Shown here: piece by piece, positions 1-8,870 of the stretch
Numbering within the stretch: position 1 is the first letter of the stretch
Layout: each line of letters begins with the position of its first letter
NCBI GenBank assembly: GCA_000729835.1
Contig: JFHB01000334.1
Span: 1-20,899 of the forward strand
Reading direction: 5' to 3'
Source: Atkinsonella hypoxylon
Lineage: Eukaryota; Ascomycota; Sordariomycetes; Hypocreales; Clavicipitaceae
Length of the DNA stretch: 20,899 bases
Program-made: the position numbers and the translations under genes
The notes under the pieces: model-generated
Databases searched by the model: none
Told to the model about the DNA's origin: nothing
The model's input: only the letters and a program-made list of their open reading frames with translations

Positions 1-710
1 AAATATAGCTTATTATAAACCTTATTTAGTTTAGCTTTATCTTTAGCTTCTAGTAGGTAGATTTAGATAGGTTTTAGCTGCTTCTACTATTTATCTACTA
101 GATTTACTCTTATATACTAGTCTTTAGGTATAGAAATAATACCTTTATTACAATAAATATTATATTTATTTATTAAGTTAATAAGCTTAGTTATAACGTT
201 TAGGTTTAAGTTTTCTACCTTAACCTTATATTTATTGTAGATATATAGTACATCCTTAAAATAAGAGATTCTATATATAAAAATACTGTTATTAACTTTC
301 TTAGAGTTAAATCTACTACTATTACCTTTTTTCTATAACTTATAATCTTCTATAGGCAATAGATTATTATTAGGTATAATATCCTTAGAAAAATATATAT
401 ATAAATTAAATAGGTTTATAATTATATAGTTAGCCTTAAGCCCTTTATTATACTAAAGATAAGCAACCTTTTAATTTTTCTAGATTATAATAAATTTATC
501 TAAATAGTTATAAGCTATTATTTATTTCTAGTTAGTTATACTAAGCAATATATTTAGGATAAGGTTAGATTTTAAGTATATATAGTAGGCAGTAGCCTTC
601 TTATTAGCTAGTACTTCCTTCTATTTAACTAGAATATACTTCTACAATTTTAGCGAAATTATTATAGCTTATACTGCTATTATATTCTAATATAGAATCT
701 TTAAAATTAG
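1..710 (-). pseudogene. protease-to-RT linker region of the left gypsy relic, no recognisable domain
   Basis: This stretch follows the retropepsin relic in the sense direction. Minus-strand translation through TAG/TAA gives long coding-like runs rich in Asn, Lys, Tyr and Leu, but no conserved RT motif could be picked out, and the frame seems to shift at least once after about 711. In gypsy elements the protease is followed by a poorly conserved linker before the RT fingers, so absence of a motif is expected. The RT itself would lie left of the window. Confidence 0.35.
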
Positions 711-1070
711 TTAGAAAATACCTATTTCTATAACTATATTATAAATAGACTTAATAGTAGCTCTAGAGTAAATAAAATCGATTTTAACACTATAATTATA
801 GAGAAAGGTTAATCCTAGAAGGAGCTTTAGCCCTAAGCTACTTATTACGTTAGCTATAACTATAAAATAGCTAGTTATAGGCACACTATATATAGATCTA
901 GAGATATAGAAGTTAAATATAGCTATCTTAAAGATATAGAAGAATAATTGCACTTTAGTAACTAGTTTTAGCTCTATTTTTACCTATTTTACATTTTAAT
1001 TAAACTAAGTTAACTATACTTTATTAACTAACACTAAAGAGGTTCTAGTATCTAGGTAGATCTAATATAA
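711..1070 (-). pseudogene. retropepsin (aspartic protease) relic of gypsy Pol
   Basis: The longest stop-free stretch in the window (711-953, 80 codons, GTG as its first codon) lies here and is the C-terminal part of a retropepsin-like domain: a GLKLLLGLTFL run followed by KIDF resembles the 'LLGLPFL...IDF' block of gypsy proteases. Reading further upstream in the same frame through RIP stops gives LDTRTSLVLVN at about 1020-1055. The DTR is explained as a DTG catalytic triad in which GGA became AGA after a T, a TpG-to-TpA change. The family acts as a dimer that cuts the Gag-Pol polyprotein. The relic cannot be active: the active-site Gly is lost and several stops interrupt it. Family assignment rests on motif memory only. 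Confidence 0.5.
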
Positions 1071-1099
1071 TAGTCCCTTATTATAGAATTAAATAGAAA

Positions 1100-3617
1100 T
1101 CTTTAGAAAGGAATTTAACTTTAAAATACTAAATTTAATAAGCTATAGCCTTATAACTGCTTTAACTACTTACTCTATCTAGATTCTTTATAAATCTTTT
1201 TAGTTTACCTTTATTTAAACTTTTTTCTTTTACTTTTCTTTACTTTTAGTAAAATAGATTTTAATAAAGTTAGATTCTAGGCTAATTAGTAGTTCCTTAG
1301 TATTAACTGTTTCTTTTTCTTCTATTAGCTAGTATTTATAGCTTTTAAGGTATTTCTTATAGTCTTTCTAGTTAAATTTATCCTTAAACATTATTATATA
1401 GGTATATTCCTTATTATTCTACAGTAAGCTCTATTGTTAAAAACATTAAAGCTACTAAAAATACTATAGCTTTAGCTAATAATTCTAGCTAGCCTCTAAA
1501 TTCTAGTTCTACTAAGGCTAAAGCTATTACTCTCTTAGTAGCTAATTTCTTTAGTTTTATAGTAAGTACTAAGGATAATTATTCTAGTAATTTTTATAGA
1601 ATAGAGGTTAGAACTAAAATTAACTATTACTTTTATTTTAGTTTACTTAGTTACCTTAAGCTACCTTATTGTTTTTAGAGTTCTTACTGTTAAATTTACT
1701 TTAAGTATAGTAAGTATTAATACCTTCCTTATAGTTTTCTAATTTTTATTATTTTTTTAAATCTTTAAGGTATTCTTATAGATCCTTAACCTTATTATTT
1801 ACTATAGTAATATATATAAATCTTAGGTCTTTTACTATTAAAATTAGGTATAGCTATTATAATTCTAAGTATAGCTTATAATAGAGTCTTAAAAGGAGCT
1901 AAAGATTAGTAGTTTTACTATTTATATAGATATATTAAAATACTTTAAAGGTAAATTCTCTAAATAATTTTTCTTTAATTATATTTTACTCTATAAACTT
2001 AGCTAAATCTAGCTATATTATTGCATTCTAGATCTATATACTAAATTCTTTATAAATAGCAGTATAAATAGAGTTTAAACTGCTAAAAATAGCTGTTTTT
2101 TTATAGTAATCTAGATACTACTTATACTATATTAATGTATTCTCTTTAAAGAGAGTTTAGAGCTTAATGTAAATAGCTTCTTAGGCGTTAATTGTACTAT
2201 AGCTATAGTAGTCTTTAATAGCTTAGATCTATAGCTCTATATTATAGAAAATAGTGTGCTTTTCTTTATATAAAATTAGCTTATAGATATTTCTATTATT
2301 AAAGAGTTTAAAGTAACTAATATTAGTAATCTTCTATATAGAATTTATCTATTCCTTAGAGGTTTAAAACTATATATTACTCTAGTTATTCTATTTCTAA
2401 TATAGATTTAGCCTTTTATTCGCTAAATTTAGCTAGAGATTGTTGTTTCTAATATAGTATAGTGCCTATTAATTTATATACTAATATTTAAAGTTACTAA
2501 ATACTTAATCTTAGTCTTTTTTAATATTTTAGCTCTTCTTAGCTTTACTATTATAGTATTACTTTAATAGATTCTTTAGAAATTATAGTAGCTTTTATTC
2601 TTTTAGAAAAGTACTAAAGTGTTTAAGGTATCTCTATATTATATAGTTTCTTTTGCTTAGAGGTTACTTTTAACCTTACTTCTAGTTCTAGTTATCTTTT
2701 AGAGGTAAGTAAGAATTAAAAGCCTTTTATCTATAATCCTTAAGCTAAAAGCCTTATTAGGTATAGTATTATCTATTGTATTTATTCTAAGGCTTAAGTA
2801 TAGTCTTTATTTTCTAGGCTAAGTATTATTGCTCTACCTAAAGAGCAGCAATTTTATTGTTTAATTCTCTCTATAATCTATTAATTTTATTAATTAATTC
2901 TTCTCTAATTCTACTAATTTACCTACTAATTTCTATAGAAAAACCTATAAGCTATTCTAATAAGAGGTTCTCTTTTTTAAGTAGATTTACTGCTTTCTTT
3001 ACTTTATACCTTAGCCTAAAGGTATAAAACCTTTAATAGGCCTATAAAAGCAGTAAGATTTTAGCTAGTTCTTTAATTAGTAAGTTCTTCTTAGTAGTTT
3101 AAGGTATATTTAATAGATCTAGGTCCTTAGTAAGTAGTGTAAATCTAGATCTTTATACTTACTTTCCTTTAATATTTTAGGTAGAATTAGCACTAGCTTT
3201 ATAGATAGTATCTCTTAAGCTATTAAATCTAGATAATCTAGCCTTAGCTTTTCTTTCTAGCATTACTATTAGTAAATCTATAAGGAGTTTAGTAGATTTA
3301 GCTTTATTAATAATTCTATTAACCTACCTTTATACCTACTATACTATAAAAGCATTAATAGTATTCTAGTAAGAAGGTAGTTCTACTAGCTTAAGTTAGT
3401 TATATAATTTAAGCTATTTATTAATAAATTTATAGTAAGTAAGATAAAGTAGTAGGCTTTTTTTCTTCTAAGGCATAAGATCTCTTTTTTAAATCTAAAA
3501 ATCTAGATTTTAGCAGTAAAATTTATAGAATTAGTGTATAGTTTTAAGTTCTCTATTAGTAAAAGGAATATAATTCTTTCTACTAAGCTCCTTCTAAAGT
3601 TACTCTATCTTAAACAT
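1100..3617 (-). pseudogene. gag relic of the left gypsy element, coiled-coil-rich
   Basis: A minus-strand reading from an ATG at 3617-3615 (MFKIE...), 62 bp inside the LTR, can be followed leftward for more than 2 kb if TAG/TAA are read as former Gln or Trp codons. The product is rich in Lys, Asn, Leu and Glu. A helical, heptad-like segment is seen at about 2900-3330 (for example LLIDLLIVMLERKAKARL), and a Gln/Tyr/Lys-rich part at about 1600-2400. Position between LTR and protease is what identifies it as gag; no clean CCHC zinc knuckle was seen before the protease. Gag proteins form the virus-like particle that packages element RNA. The exact 3' boundary with pol cannot be set, and small frameshifts may be hidden. 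Confidence 0.45.
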
Positions 3618-3666
3618 TACAATTTTAGCTTTTTAAGCTTAAGAAGGGTTAGCAATAATTAGAAGT

Positions 3667-3679
3667 AATTACTACTACT
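3667..3679 (-). other. possible primer-binding site next to the left LTR
   Basis: On the minus strand the bases directly after the LTR read AGTAGTAGTAATT. Undoing TpG-to-TpA changes would give a TGG-beginning tract two bases inside the LTR, which is where tRNA-primed LTR elements carry the PBS (complement of tRNA 3'-CCA). On the other side of the LTR (3923 onward) the sequence begins CTTAAGG, with no TGG. This supports the element extending to the left. It is an inference from a short mutated site. Confidence 0.3.
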
Positions 3680-3922
3680 TATTACAGTAGAATCTAATGT
3701 AGGTTTATTAGAAGCAACAATAGGTTGTTAGATTTAATAGGTTATACAATAAATTGTAAGAGAAGTTGTAAGAGCTTCTATAAGGAGCATCTAGCAATAG
3801 TGTTCTAGTAAATAATAGTTAATTGTTTAATCTAACTACTTAAGTGTTGCTTCTAACTACTTATACATAATTGCAGTCACGTGCACTAGTGACCTGCGGG
3901 TCTGTAGGATTATCCCGTAACA
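3680..3922 (-). repeat. 243-bp LTR, left copy (probable 5' LTR of the left gypsy relic)
   Basis: This 243-bp segment aligns end to end, with no net length difference, with 14876-15118. Its right end reads CCCGTAACA and its left end TATTACAG; in the less mutated left end of the other copy this is TGTTACGG. The termini are therefore short inverted repeats of the TG...CA form typical of LTRs. The left three quarters are heavily RIP-mutated, while about 3870-3922 keeps CG, CA and TG and includes two small palindromes (GTCAC/GTGAC at 3876-3893 and GACC/GGTC at 3891-3902). No matching 5-bp target duplication was found between 3675-3679 and 15119-15123, nor between 3923-3927 and 14871-14875. Confidence 0.75.
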
Positions 3923-3938
3923 CTTAAGGCTTAGTTTA

Positions 3939-4460
3939 TTAATAGCACTGCAAGAGAAGGCTCCCTCTTGCGTAAGGTTGCGCTAGAATTAAACGTTAAG
4001 AACTTTGTCTTTATTCTAACTAAGATAGCTTATCCTTATAGATATTTCTATTATACACTTGCTAATTGTTAAGAGCGCTATAAAGCCCTTTTAATCTTGT
4101 TCTTTAGCAAAGAGAATAGTGCATTTTGCTCTTATTACACTAATATATATCTTTAGACAGTTACCTTATTTAGGGAATATATCTACTTTCTATTTTATAG
4201 CTGTACCTCTCTTAAGGATGTTTATAGCAGCTTATACAGTAATTGCGTCTAGAGTAGCTCTACTGCTGTAAGCTATAAGTAGCAATTTACAAAAGGTTAC
4301 AGTAACTACAGCTAGATTCACTATAATGCTCCTTTTGTAATGTTCTAGGGTAAAGACTAGGTAGATTAACTATTTATTCTTCTAAGGCTCTAGAAGGTCC
4401 TTTATAAGGATCTTTCTCTCTTTATAGCAGTTAATATTCCTTACCCTTTTCTCTAGACAT
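3939..4460 (-). pseudogene. Cys-rich (C-x2-C) gag-like protein relic, lightly RIP-mutated
   Basis: A minus-strand frame of 173 codons runs from an ATG at 4460-4458 (MSREKGKEY) to a TAA at 3941-3939 without frameshift, broken only by TAG/TAA codons of RIP type. It shows C-x2-C at 4310-4299, a second C-x2-C at 4238-4227, a further Cys at 4109-4107, and a Lys/Arg/Gln/Leu-rich, probably helical C-terminus. The layout (short N-terminus, paired Cys clusters, coiled coil) resembles small zinc-binding, gag-like proteins that I recall as common near retroelements in fungal genomes, but I cannot name a family. The plus strand is also nearly as open, so strand choice rests on the in-frame Cys pairs. It ends just beside the LTR. 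CG, CA and TG are clearly more frequent here than on either side. Confidence 0.35.
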
Positions 4461-5050
4461 TAGGACTACTAGAATTTCGCTAAAAGATTAAGTGTAAATT
4501 GCCTAAATTAAAAGATAAAAAAAAACAAAAAAAGGGTAAAGGCTAGGCAGCCTCTCTAGTTAAAATAGAATAGAACTATACTTATTTTTAGTAGTCTTTA
4601 AAAACTTTTTATATATTCTATTTAATCTAGGTTTATAGTCTTAATTCTAATTAGCTTTAAATCTTTAAATAATCTTAATGTACTATTATTAAATCTTAGT
4701 TAGTCTTAAATATATAAATAAATAAACTTAACCTCCTTTCTCCCTAAAGCTAAAGATATAAAGACTATAGCATTAGCTTTTATAAAAGCTATAATAAGTT
4801 ATATATCTTAGTAAAGTTATAGGTAAATTACTAAGATTAAATAATATTATTAATCTCCTTATAGCTTTTGCGCTCTTCTTTAGGTATTATTAGTAGATAA
4901 ACTTCTATTATATACTTTAGATAATATTATAGTAAAAGGTTTACTTTAGCGTTATTATCCTTAAAATCCTCTTTTTAGTATAAATATAATATATAGTCCT
5001 TAGAAACTATTTAATCTAATATATTATACTAAGCATTAATAGGTTATAAA
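4461..5050. other. unassigned interval with an A-rich tract, no gene seen
   Basis: The interval lies between the Cys-rich relic and the end of gypsy pol. An A-rich tract at about 4508-4536 (two A-runs split by a C, then GGG) is the only distinctive feature. It could be a polypurine tract or retroposon tail on the plus strand, or a Lys-rich coding end. No LTR repeat of 4540-4900 was recognised in 11050-11452, where the partner LTR of the middle gypsy element would be expected. Confidence 0.3.
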
Positions 5051-5059
5051 TTATTAGTA

Positions 5060-6260
5060 TCTTGCTTAAAGTCGCTAGTGTCTTTACTATACTAGGCAGT
5101 ATATTGTAGAGTATAGAGCTATTTATTAGCAGTAGAAGTCCACTATCCCTTAGGATTAAGCCTAAACTTCTTAATATAATCCCTAGAAATAGTTTTATTA
5201 AGCACTATACTATTTAAGGTCTTTAAACAGTAGGCGCTAGTAACTTTTGCTTAGCTATATACTTTAAAAGGACTATTTTATTGTATTACTAACTTCTTCT
5301 TTATTAATATATCTATAACCCTTTATATATTATATATAAGGACTAAATCTCTTAAGACTAATTAATCTTTTTCCTTTTGCAATAATACCTCTTAGTTCTA
5401 GTTTATTTAATTAGCTAAGTATTGCCTAAATATAAAGACTTTTATATAAGCCTTTTAAATATCTACTTCCTTTTGTTCTAGTATTTTAACTCTTGCTTTA
5501 AAGAGATTCTATATTATTATAACTTCTAACTAATTAATTAACCTCTAAGTAGGAAATTTAACTTCTAAAGGAAGGATAAGCTTCTAACTATAAATTAGGT
5601 AGAAAGTAGATTTACTATATAACGCTTATATAGCTATATAGTCTACTAATAGTGCTTTATCTAGCAATTTAAACTACTTTCTATTAGATTCTTTTATCTT
5701 TAAAAGGGTAAATATAAGCGTTTAATAACTAGCTTTAATAGGTAAATTAGCTTTTAAATTATACACTAATGTTTTAATCCCTTTAATTCTAATAGCTTTA
5801 ACTGCTTTTTTAAGATTTCTATATATTTCTAGCTCTTTATTAAAAACTAGAAATTAAAAGACTCTAAATTATATAATTAGTTTTATTAAGAACTTCTAAA
5901 TAGCTATAATATTAGTATACTATATAGAGTGTACTTCTACCTATTTAGTAAGGTTATATCTTACTTCTAGAAAGTACTTAAAACTATAATTAAGTAGTAT
6001 ATATTAGGTATTAATATATATCTTGCTTATTAAGTTGCTTAAAGCTACTAGTATTAATAATTCTTTAGGCCTCTAAGGAGTAAACTTTTAGTATACCTTA
6101 CAATAGGAAATTATTGCTTAAACTATATTCTAGAGTTCTTTCTAAAAGTACTTAATTCTAGCTACTTAAAATATAACTTCTATACCTTTATAATCTATTT
6201 ACTTATATAAAGCCTTAATAATCTTTTTCTATTACATTAGGTCTTTAATAACTAAAGTAG
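5060..6260 (-). pseudogene. integrase relic of middle gypsy element (zinc domain, DDE core, GPY/F module)
   Basis: Three blocks are recognisable. At about 6240-6100 the frame reads KKIIKALYK..DYKG and ends in ISYCKA, matching the gypsy HHCC domain (His positions changed to Tyr by CAT-to-TAT). At about 6030-5830 it reads YSFKYFLEVRYNLTK.VEVHSI and on to a FRVF segment, matching the core block around the first acidic residue. At about 5290-5170 it reads PFKVYS..KVTSAYCLKTLNSIVLN followed by DYIKKF, the GPY/F module that follows the core in many gypsy integrases. Integrase inserts element cDNA into the chromosome. Many stops and lost Cys/His residues make it inactive. No chromodomain was recognised before about 5050. 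Confidence 0.65.
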
Positions 6261-6689
6261 AACTCTTTATTATACTAGTTAGTCTCTTCTATAATAGGCC
6301 TTTATCTAAGAAGTATTACTTAGCACTTATATAAAGTTACTTATACTTACTCTTATTTAGATTAAATAGTCTTTATAATATTAAAAGAAAATCTATAATT
6401 TATTAAGTTCTAGAAGTATAGTATACTTTATTGTGCAGCTAGATCTTATTAACATTAAGCTATAGGTTAATAAAATCTTTAATATTCCCTTTAGCTACTT
6501 AATTTAATATATTAGAAGGCCTACCTTCTTTATACAATAAAGTATTAGCTATTTTGTTCTTTTCTCCTAGAATATACCTAGCTGTAAAATTAAATAGTAT
6601 AATGTAACTAATCTATTATATAATAAGTGCGCTTAGGACGTTATTAATAGCGCTATTAAGCTAATATATAAGTACTTAAGAATTAGTCT
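6261..6689 (-). pseudogene. RNase H to integrase connecting region of middle gypsy element
   Basis: Minus-strand sequence between the RNase H block and the integrase zinc domain, with no distinct motif noticed. In gypsy Pol this segment holds the end of RNase H and a variable connection domain. Composition and RIP density match the flanking blocks. Confidence 0.4.
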
Positions 6690-6960
6690 TTAGAGTAAAG
6701 GGAACTCTATAGAGATAAATTTATAGCCTTCTTAATGTATAAATAATAGCTCTATATTTCTACTTTATTCTATTATACTTAATTTCTAAATTGCTCTAAT
6801 ATTTGCTTTTATATTGTATAGAGTATTATTACCTATTAACAATTTACATTAAAACTGCTCTTTATCCTTTTAAGCTTATATTAACTATTAATATAATTTC
6901 CCTAGCGCTTAACCTAAGATTAATTGTTATAAGAACTAGTGCAGTTATTATTATATACTT
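6690..6960 (-). pseudogene. RNase H relic of middle gypsy element
   Basis: In one minus-strand frame the block reads SAREIILIVNISLKG, then RAVLM, then YSIQYKSKY, EIKYNRIK and YRAIIYTLRRL. This follows the gypsy RNase H pattern 'VDASLEGWGAVLMQ...Y.SG.W...E.KYD..KRE...L...LRKLR', with the first catalytic Asp now Asn and several Gly/Trp/Glu positions changed by G-to-A. RNase H removes the RNA strand of the RNA-cDNA hybrid. A 60-codon open frame on the plus strand at 6803-6985 is its antisense shadow. Confidence 0.65.
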
Positions 6961-7249
6961 AAGAACCTCTATAGCGTTCTTTTAGTTTAGTTCTTAAGTT
7001 TACTTAGCACTTTTCTTAAGTAAGATTATAAAAGGCTTAGCTTTTATAGAGTAATACTATACTTAAATATAATAATAGCCTATAAGCTTAAGAAAGGATT
7101 TAACCTTAAAAATATTCTTACACTCTATTTACTCTAGAATCTTTATTACTTTTGCTTCTAAAGGTTTTCTTCTATTAGTACTATATATAAATTTAATAAT
7201 CTCTATAGTCTTTTAGTATAGCTTTAATTTTATAGTAGATATAGTGCAA

Positions 7250-7780
7250 CTAGCTAGCTTAATATTAATAAGGACTTTATTAATGCTAATTAAATGTTCT
7301 ATAATATATCTTTATATATTAGGTAATACTTTCTCTTTATTATAAGTAGTAGTAAAGCCTTTTACTGCAATATTATTTAAGAAAGGCTTATAAGTGTAAG
7401 GAATTAGGTTAAAAAGAATTCTCTTTACTATTTAAATAAATTAAGTAATAGAGTTAGTTACTCCTTAAGGAAGTATATAAAGCTATAGAAGCTCTATTAC
7501 TATTAAAATTGTTGTTAAGTCCCTACTTTCCTCTATAAGCAGCACTTAGTTATAGCTTAACAGTAAATTAATAACTAAAAGTATCTTATATATTCTAAAC
7601 TCTTTACTAAAAGCCTTTACTCTTTTTAGAATATAGGCATTCTATATTGTAATCTTATTGTAAGCTATTATAAACAGCACTAGCTATATCTCTTTATTCT
7701 TCTTTATTACTAAAAAGTAAGGGTTTCTATAAGATCTATAGCTCTCTTCTAATAATCTATACTAAAGCTTCTTTTTTAAT
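7250..7780 (-). pseudogene. reverse transcriptase relic of middle gypsy element (FLDD-type active site, now FLNN)
   Basis: RT fingers: NPYFLVIKKNKEI at about 7745-7695, matching the 'SP.FLVKKKDG' block. Palm: LP.GVTNSIT.FI at about 7475-7435. Catalytic block: YKPFLNNIAVKGFTTTYN at about 7390-7340, followed by a helix ending near IEHLISINKVL. Fungal gypsy elements with 'KPFLDD...VKGP..TY' in place of the usual YVDD are known to me as a distinct type. The two catalytic Asp are now Asn. The block orders correctly between protease and RNase H. Distances fit a normal RT of about 180-200 residues, so no large deletion is evident inside it. Confidence 0.7.
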
Positions 7781-8739
7781 AAATTAACTAGTCTTCCTTA
7801 TAGGCTAATAGGTATTAGTATTAACTTTACTTTCTAAGCTCTATAAGCAATAGTATAGATAACTTAAGGCAGTATAACTAGAGGATTAATCTTTCTACAC
7901 TCTAATAAGTTCTATATTAATGCTGCCTTTTAGTTATAGAGAATTTCCTTAAAAACATTAACTTCTTTTACTATTAAATATTTTTATACTTATTTAACTA
8001 TTTAATCTAAGCGCTCTTTTATTATTTAGAATCCTTAGGGTTTTTTACTAAATCTTTCTATAATATATTTAGTGTATTTTCTTAATTTATTTAAGTGTAC
8101 TTTTACCTCTTTCTACTTCTTCTATTTCTACTTAAGGTCTCTATTAAGTGTAGATTTATCTAAAGGAATATTGTCTTTTAGTAGAATTTTATTAGCTTTT
8201 TACTTATATAATATATTTACCTTTAGATTAATTAGTTATAATTGCCTTAAGGGCTAAATCTTCTCTATAGCCTCTTTAAGTTAGCTTCTATACTAGTTAG
8301 CTATTCCTTTTATTATAAGGTTAGTAATAGCTATACCTTTATTCTCTATTATAGGCACTAGCTCCTTATTATTATTTAACTTAGCTTTAAGACTCTCTTT
8401 AACTATTTAATTATATACTAAATCCTTAAATAACTTATTAATTAAGATTAAATTAACGCTAATAGCTATTACTTTATCTATTGTAGTCTTCTATTTAATA
8501 CTTCTAGTAACCCTTAAGACTAATATAATATTACTAAAATAGCACTTTAAGAGAAGCTTACCTCCTTTATTACTGTACTTAAAGGTAACTTTAGCTATAT
8601 ATATAAAAGGCATTTTAAGGATTAATTATATATATAAAGACTTTAGTGTAATATAAAAGTAAATTAGCGTTTAGATATTTCTAAGGTATAGCTTTATTAT
8701 TACCTCTTTTAATATTATAAGCTTATATAACATAAAAGA
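7781..8739 (-). pseudogene. protease to RT linker of middle gypsy element
   Basis: About 950 bp of minus-strand coding-like relic lie between the retropepsin and RT blocks, with no conserved motif noticed. Long PR-RT linkers are usual in fungal gypsy elements. A 61-codon open frame on the plus strand at 8072-8257 is only a shadow with low-complexity Phe/Leu/Tyr content. Confidence 0.4.
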
Positions 8740-8870
8740 TATAGTAGTAGTCTTTTACTTTATTAGAGTTATTTTTAAATTAAGCTCTTTAATAAGGTCC
8801 TTAGTAATAATATTCCCTTATAAACTATAATCTATAAAACTATTAATAAGTAAAGAGTTTAGGCTTTTAA
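8740..8870 (-). pseudogene. retropepsin relic of middle gypsy element
   Basis: In one minus-strand frame the block reads LLINSFIDYSL.GNIITKDL followed by IKELNLK. This matches the gypsy protease active-site region '.ALIDSGA.GNFIS..LV.ELGL'. The DYS is explained as D-C-G or D-S-G after TpG-to-TpA changes, so the catalytic Asp survives but the Gly does not. Position, about 1 kb before RT and about 0.9 kb after the knuckle-like Cys cluster in gag, is as expected. Confidence 0.6.

Larger units (their letters stand above)
1..3679 (-). mobile_element. Ty3/gypsy-like retrotransposon relic, 5' half (gag-protease), heavily RIP-mutated
   Basis: A minus-strand retroelement relic that runs off the left edge. 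Order in the sense direction (right to left): LTR at 3680-3922, PBS-like tract, gag start near 3617, retropepsin at about 1070-711, then an unresolved stretch where reverse transcriptase should begin. The reading frames hold up only if in-frame TAG and TAA are read through, as expected when CAG, CAA and TGG codons have been hit by RIP. CpA and TpG are almost absent. Known: gypsy elements have the order gag-PR-RT-RH-IN. Inference: this is the 5' part of the same family whose 3' part lies at 15119-20899, because both abut the same 243-bp LTR in the same orientation. Confidence 0.6.

Noticed and set aside
3876..3902. Small overlapping palindromes (GTCAC/GTGAC and GACC/GGTC) as a regulatory site or terminator
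   Set aside because: They lie inside the LTR, the stems are only 4-5 bp, and the other LTR copy has lost them by mutation.
6803..6985. 60-codon open frame on the plus strand
   Set aside because: It is antisense to the RNase H block of the middle gypsy element. Product is low-complexity Ile/Leu/Tyr; openness is a by-product of RIP composition.
8072..8257. 61-codon open frame on the plus strand
   Set aside because: Antisense to the protease-RT linker of the middle gypsy element, Phe/Leu/Tyr-rich, with no motif or start context.
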